DNA from: Polaromonas sp.
GTDB taxonomy: Bacteria > Pseudomonadota > Gammaproteobacteria > Burkholderiales > Burkholderiaceae_C
Direction: 5' to 3'
DNA length: 64,000 nucleotides
Assembly (NCBI RefSeq): GCF_029945685.1
Contig: NZ_JAQSDA010000025.1
Location: 421,660 to 485,659, forward strand
In this document: positions 63,165 through 64,000 of the stretch, in pieces
Layout of the letters: each line of letters starts with the position of its first letter
Position numbering within the stretch: the first letter of the stretch is position 1
Program-made: the position numbers and the translations under genes
Notes under the pieces: generated by a model
What the model was told of the DNA's origin: nothing
The model's input: the letters and a program-made list of their open reading frames with translations, nothing else
The model's database searches: none

Positions 63165-64000
63165 TTAGTGTGATGATGCGCCTGCTGCTTGGCCAGATTG
63201 TGCGCGCCTCCGACGGATTAAAAAATAGACCGCAGGTATCACGAACATGGATAGCAAAGGCGCAGTGATCATGCCGCCCACCATCGGGGCGGCAATCCGT
63301 TGCATGACCTCCGAACCGGTTCCCGTTCCCCACATGATCGGAAACAGACCTGCAAGAATGACGGCTACCGTCATCGCTTTTGGCCGTACGCGCAATACAG
63401 CGCCTTCGCGAATGGCCTCCAGCAAATCAGCGGTGCTGGTCTTTCCTTGTTTGAGCTTGTCGTCCCAGGCTGTCTTCAGATACAGCAGCATGATCACCCC
63501 AAACTCTGCGGATACACCGGCAAGGGCGATAAATCCTACGGCGCCGGCCACCGACAGGTTGTAGCTCAGGATGTACAGCAACCAGATGCCACCCACCAGA
63601 GCGAACGGAAGAGTGGCCATTATCAGAAACGCTTCATCGAAGCGCTTGAAAGTGAGATACAGCAGCACGAAGATGATGAGCAGGGTGAACGGTACCACCA
63701 CCTTAAGCTTGGCCGTCGCGCGCTCGAGGAATTCAAACTGCCCCGACCAGGAGACGGAATAGCCTGGCGGCAGTTTGACCTTGTCGGTGACAGCTTTTTG
63801 CATGTCTTGCACGGCCGAGCGCAGGTCGCGACCCCGGATGTCCACATAGACCCAACCTGACAAGCGGGCGTTTTCGCTGCGCAGCATGGGTGGACCGTCG
63901 GTGATACGGATCTCCGCCACGTCGGATAGGACCAGGCGCTGCCCGCGCTCGGTTACAAAGGGCAGGCTGCGCAGCTTCTCCAGCGAATCCCGGATTTCAC
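63165..64000 (-). CDS. cusA: CusA-type heavy-metal RND efflux pump, C-terminal part
   Basis: The frame is open from the right window edge to the stop at 63165, about 278 residues. It aligns by eye with the C-terminal third of E. coli Cus[75 protein letters not shown] and [20 protein letters not shown]. It spans the last membrane helices. Cus pumps export Cu(I) and Ag(I) with a membrane-fusion protein and an outer-membrane channel, which would lie beyond the window. It may be cargo of the transposon-like element. Confidence 0.92.
   Translation of the reverse strand, partial: EIRDSLEKLRSLPFVTERGQRLVLSDVAEIRITDGPPMLRSENARLSGWVYVDIRGRDLRSAVQDMQKAVTDKVKLPPGYSVSWSGQFEFLERATAKLKVVVPFTLLIIFVLLYLTFKRFDEAFLIMATLPFALVGGIWLLYILSYNLSVAGAVGFIALAGVSAEFGVIMLLYLKTAWDDKLKQGKTSTADLLEAIREGAVLRVRPKAMTVAVILAGLFPIMWGTGTGSEVMQRIAAPMVGGMITAPLLSMFVIPAVYFLIRRRRAQSGQAAGASSH

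Overview
The window is a GC-rich chromosomal segment of a betaproteobacterium, almost certainly Comamonadaceae and most like Polaromonas or Rhodoferax. The gene orders yebC-purD-hemF-nadD-rsfS-rlmH-maf-rng, tolB-pal-cpoB, dapC-dapD-pilU-dapE-prmB, smc-zipA-ligA and map-glnD fit this, as do the many overlapping start/stop codons and two families of short dispersed repeats. The genus is inferred from protein character and gene order; no search was run.

Left edge (1-1610): a reverse-strand gene runs off the window. It has an N-terminal PD-(D/E)xK nuclease domain of the Cap4/DUF4297 kind and C-terminal TPR-like helices, and is a candidate defence gene. Core chromosome (1884-55297): a HerA-like ATPase; a forward housekeeping run (yebC, purD, an acyltransferase, hemF, nadD, rsfS, rlmH, maf, rng); envelope-sugar genes with msbA; tolB-pal-cpoB; a YeeE/YedE transporter, tcdA, tRNA-Lys and a BLUF photoreceptor; the ABC-F protein YheS; a lysine/diaminopimelate operon that contains pilU; the division and replication genes smc-zipA-ligA; def, glnD, map and purL; and stress functions (large-subunit catalase, a parvulin, BolA, YciB, MsrB, SelO).

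Right part (about 55440-64000): lower-GC accessory DNA inserted upstream of selO. It holds a TnsA-less Tn7/Tn402-like transposition module: TniA/TnsB-like DDE transposase, TniB/TnsC-like ATPase, and a long TniQ/TnsD-like protein. On the opposite strand is a protein with a tyrosine-recombinase fold that has lost its catalytic tyrosine, as in the TnsF target selectors. Repeats with core AAGTTG precede tniA and probably mark the left end. Beyond a gene-poor stretch lies the 3' part of a CusA-type heavy-metal efflux pump, a plausible cargo gene. The right end of the element was not found.

Most notable observations: (1) the TniA-TniB-TniQ plus TnsF-like element with an unassigned insertion site; (2) a roughly 50-bp repeat that lies in frame inside conserved genes (purL twice, dapE, and probably ligA and yheS), adding peptides absent from homologues, and whose palindromic core also forms the tRNA-Lys terminator; (3) the nuclease-TPR gene cut by the left edge; (4) RsfS with a histone H1-like Lys/Ala tail; (5) pilU inside the dap operon behind a TCAG tetranucleotide tract.
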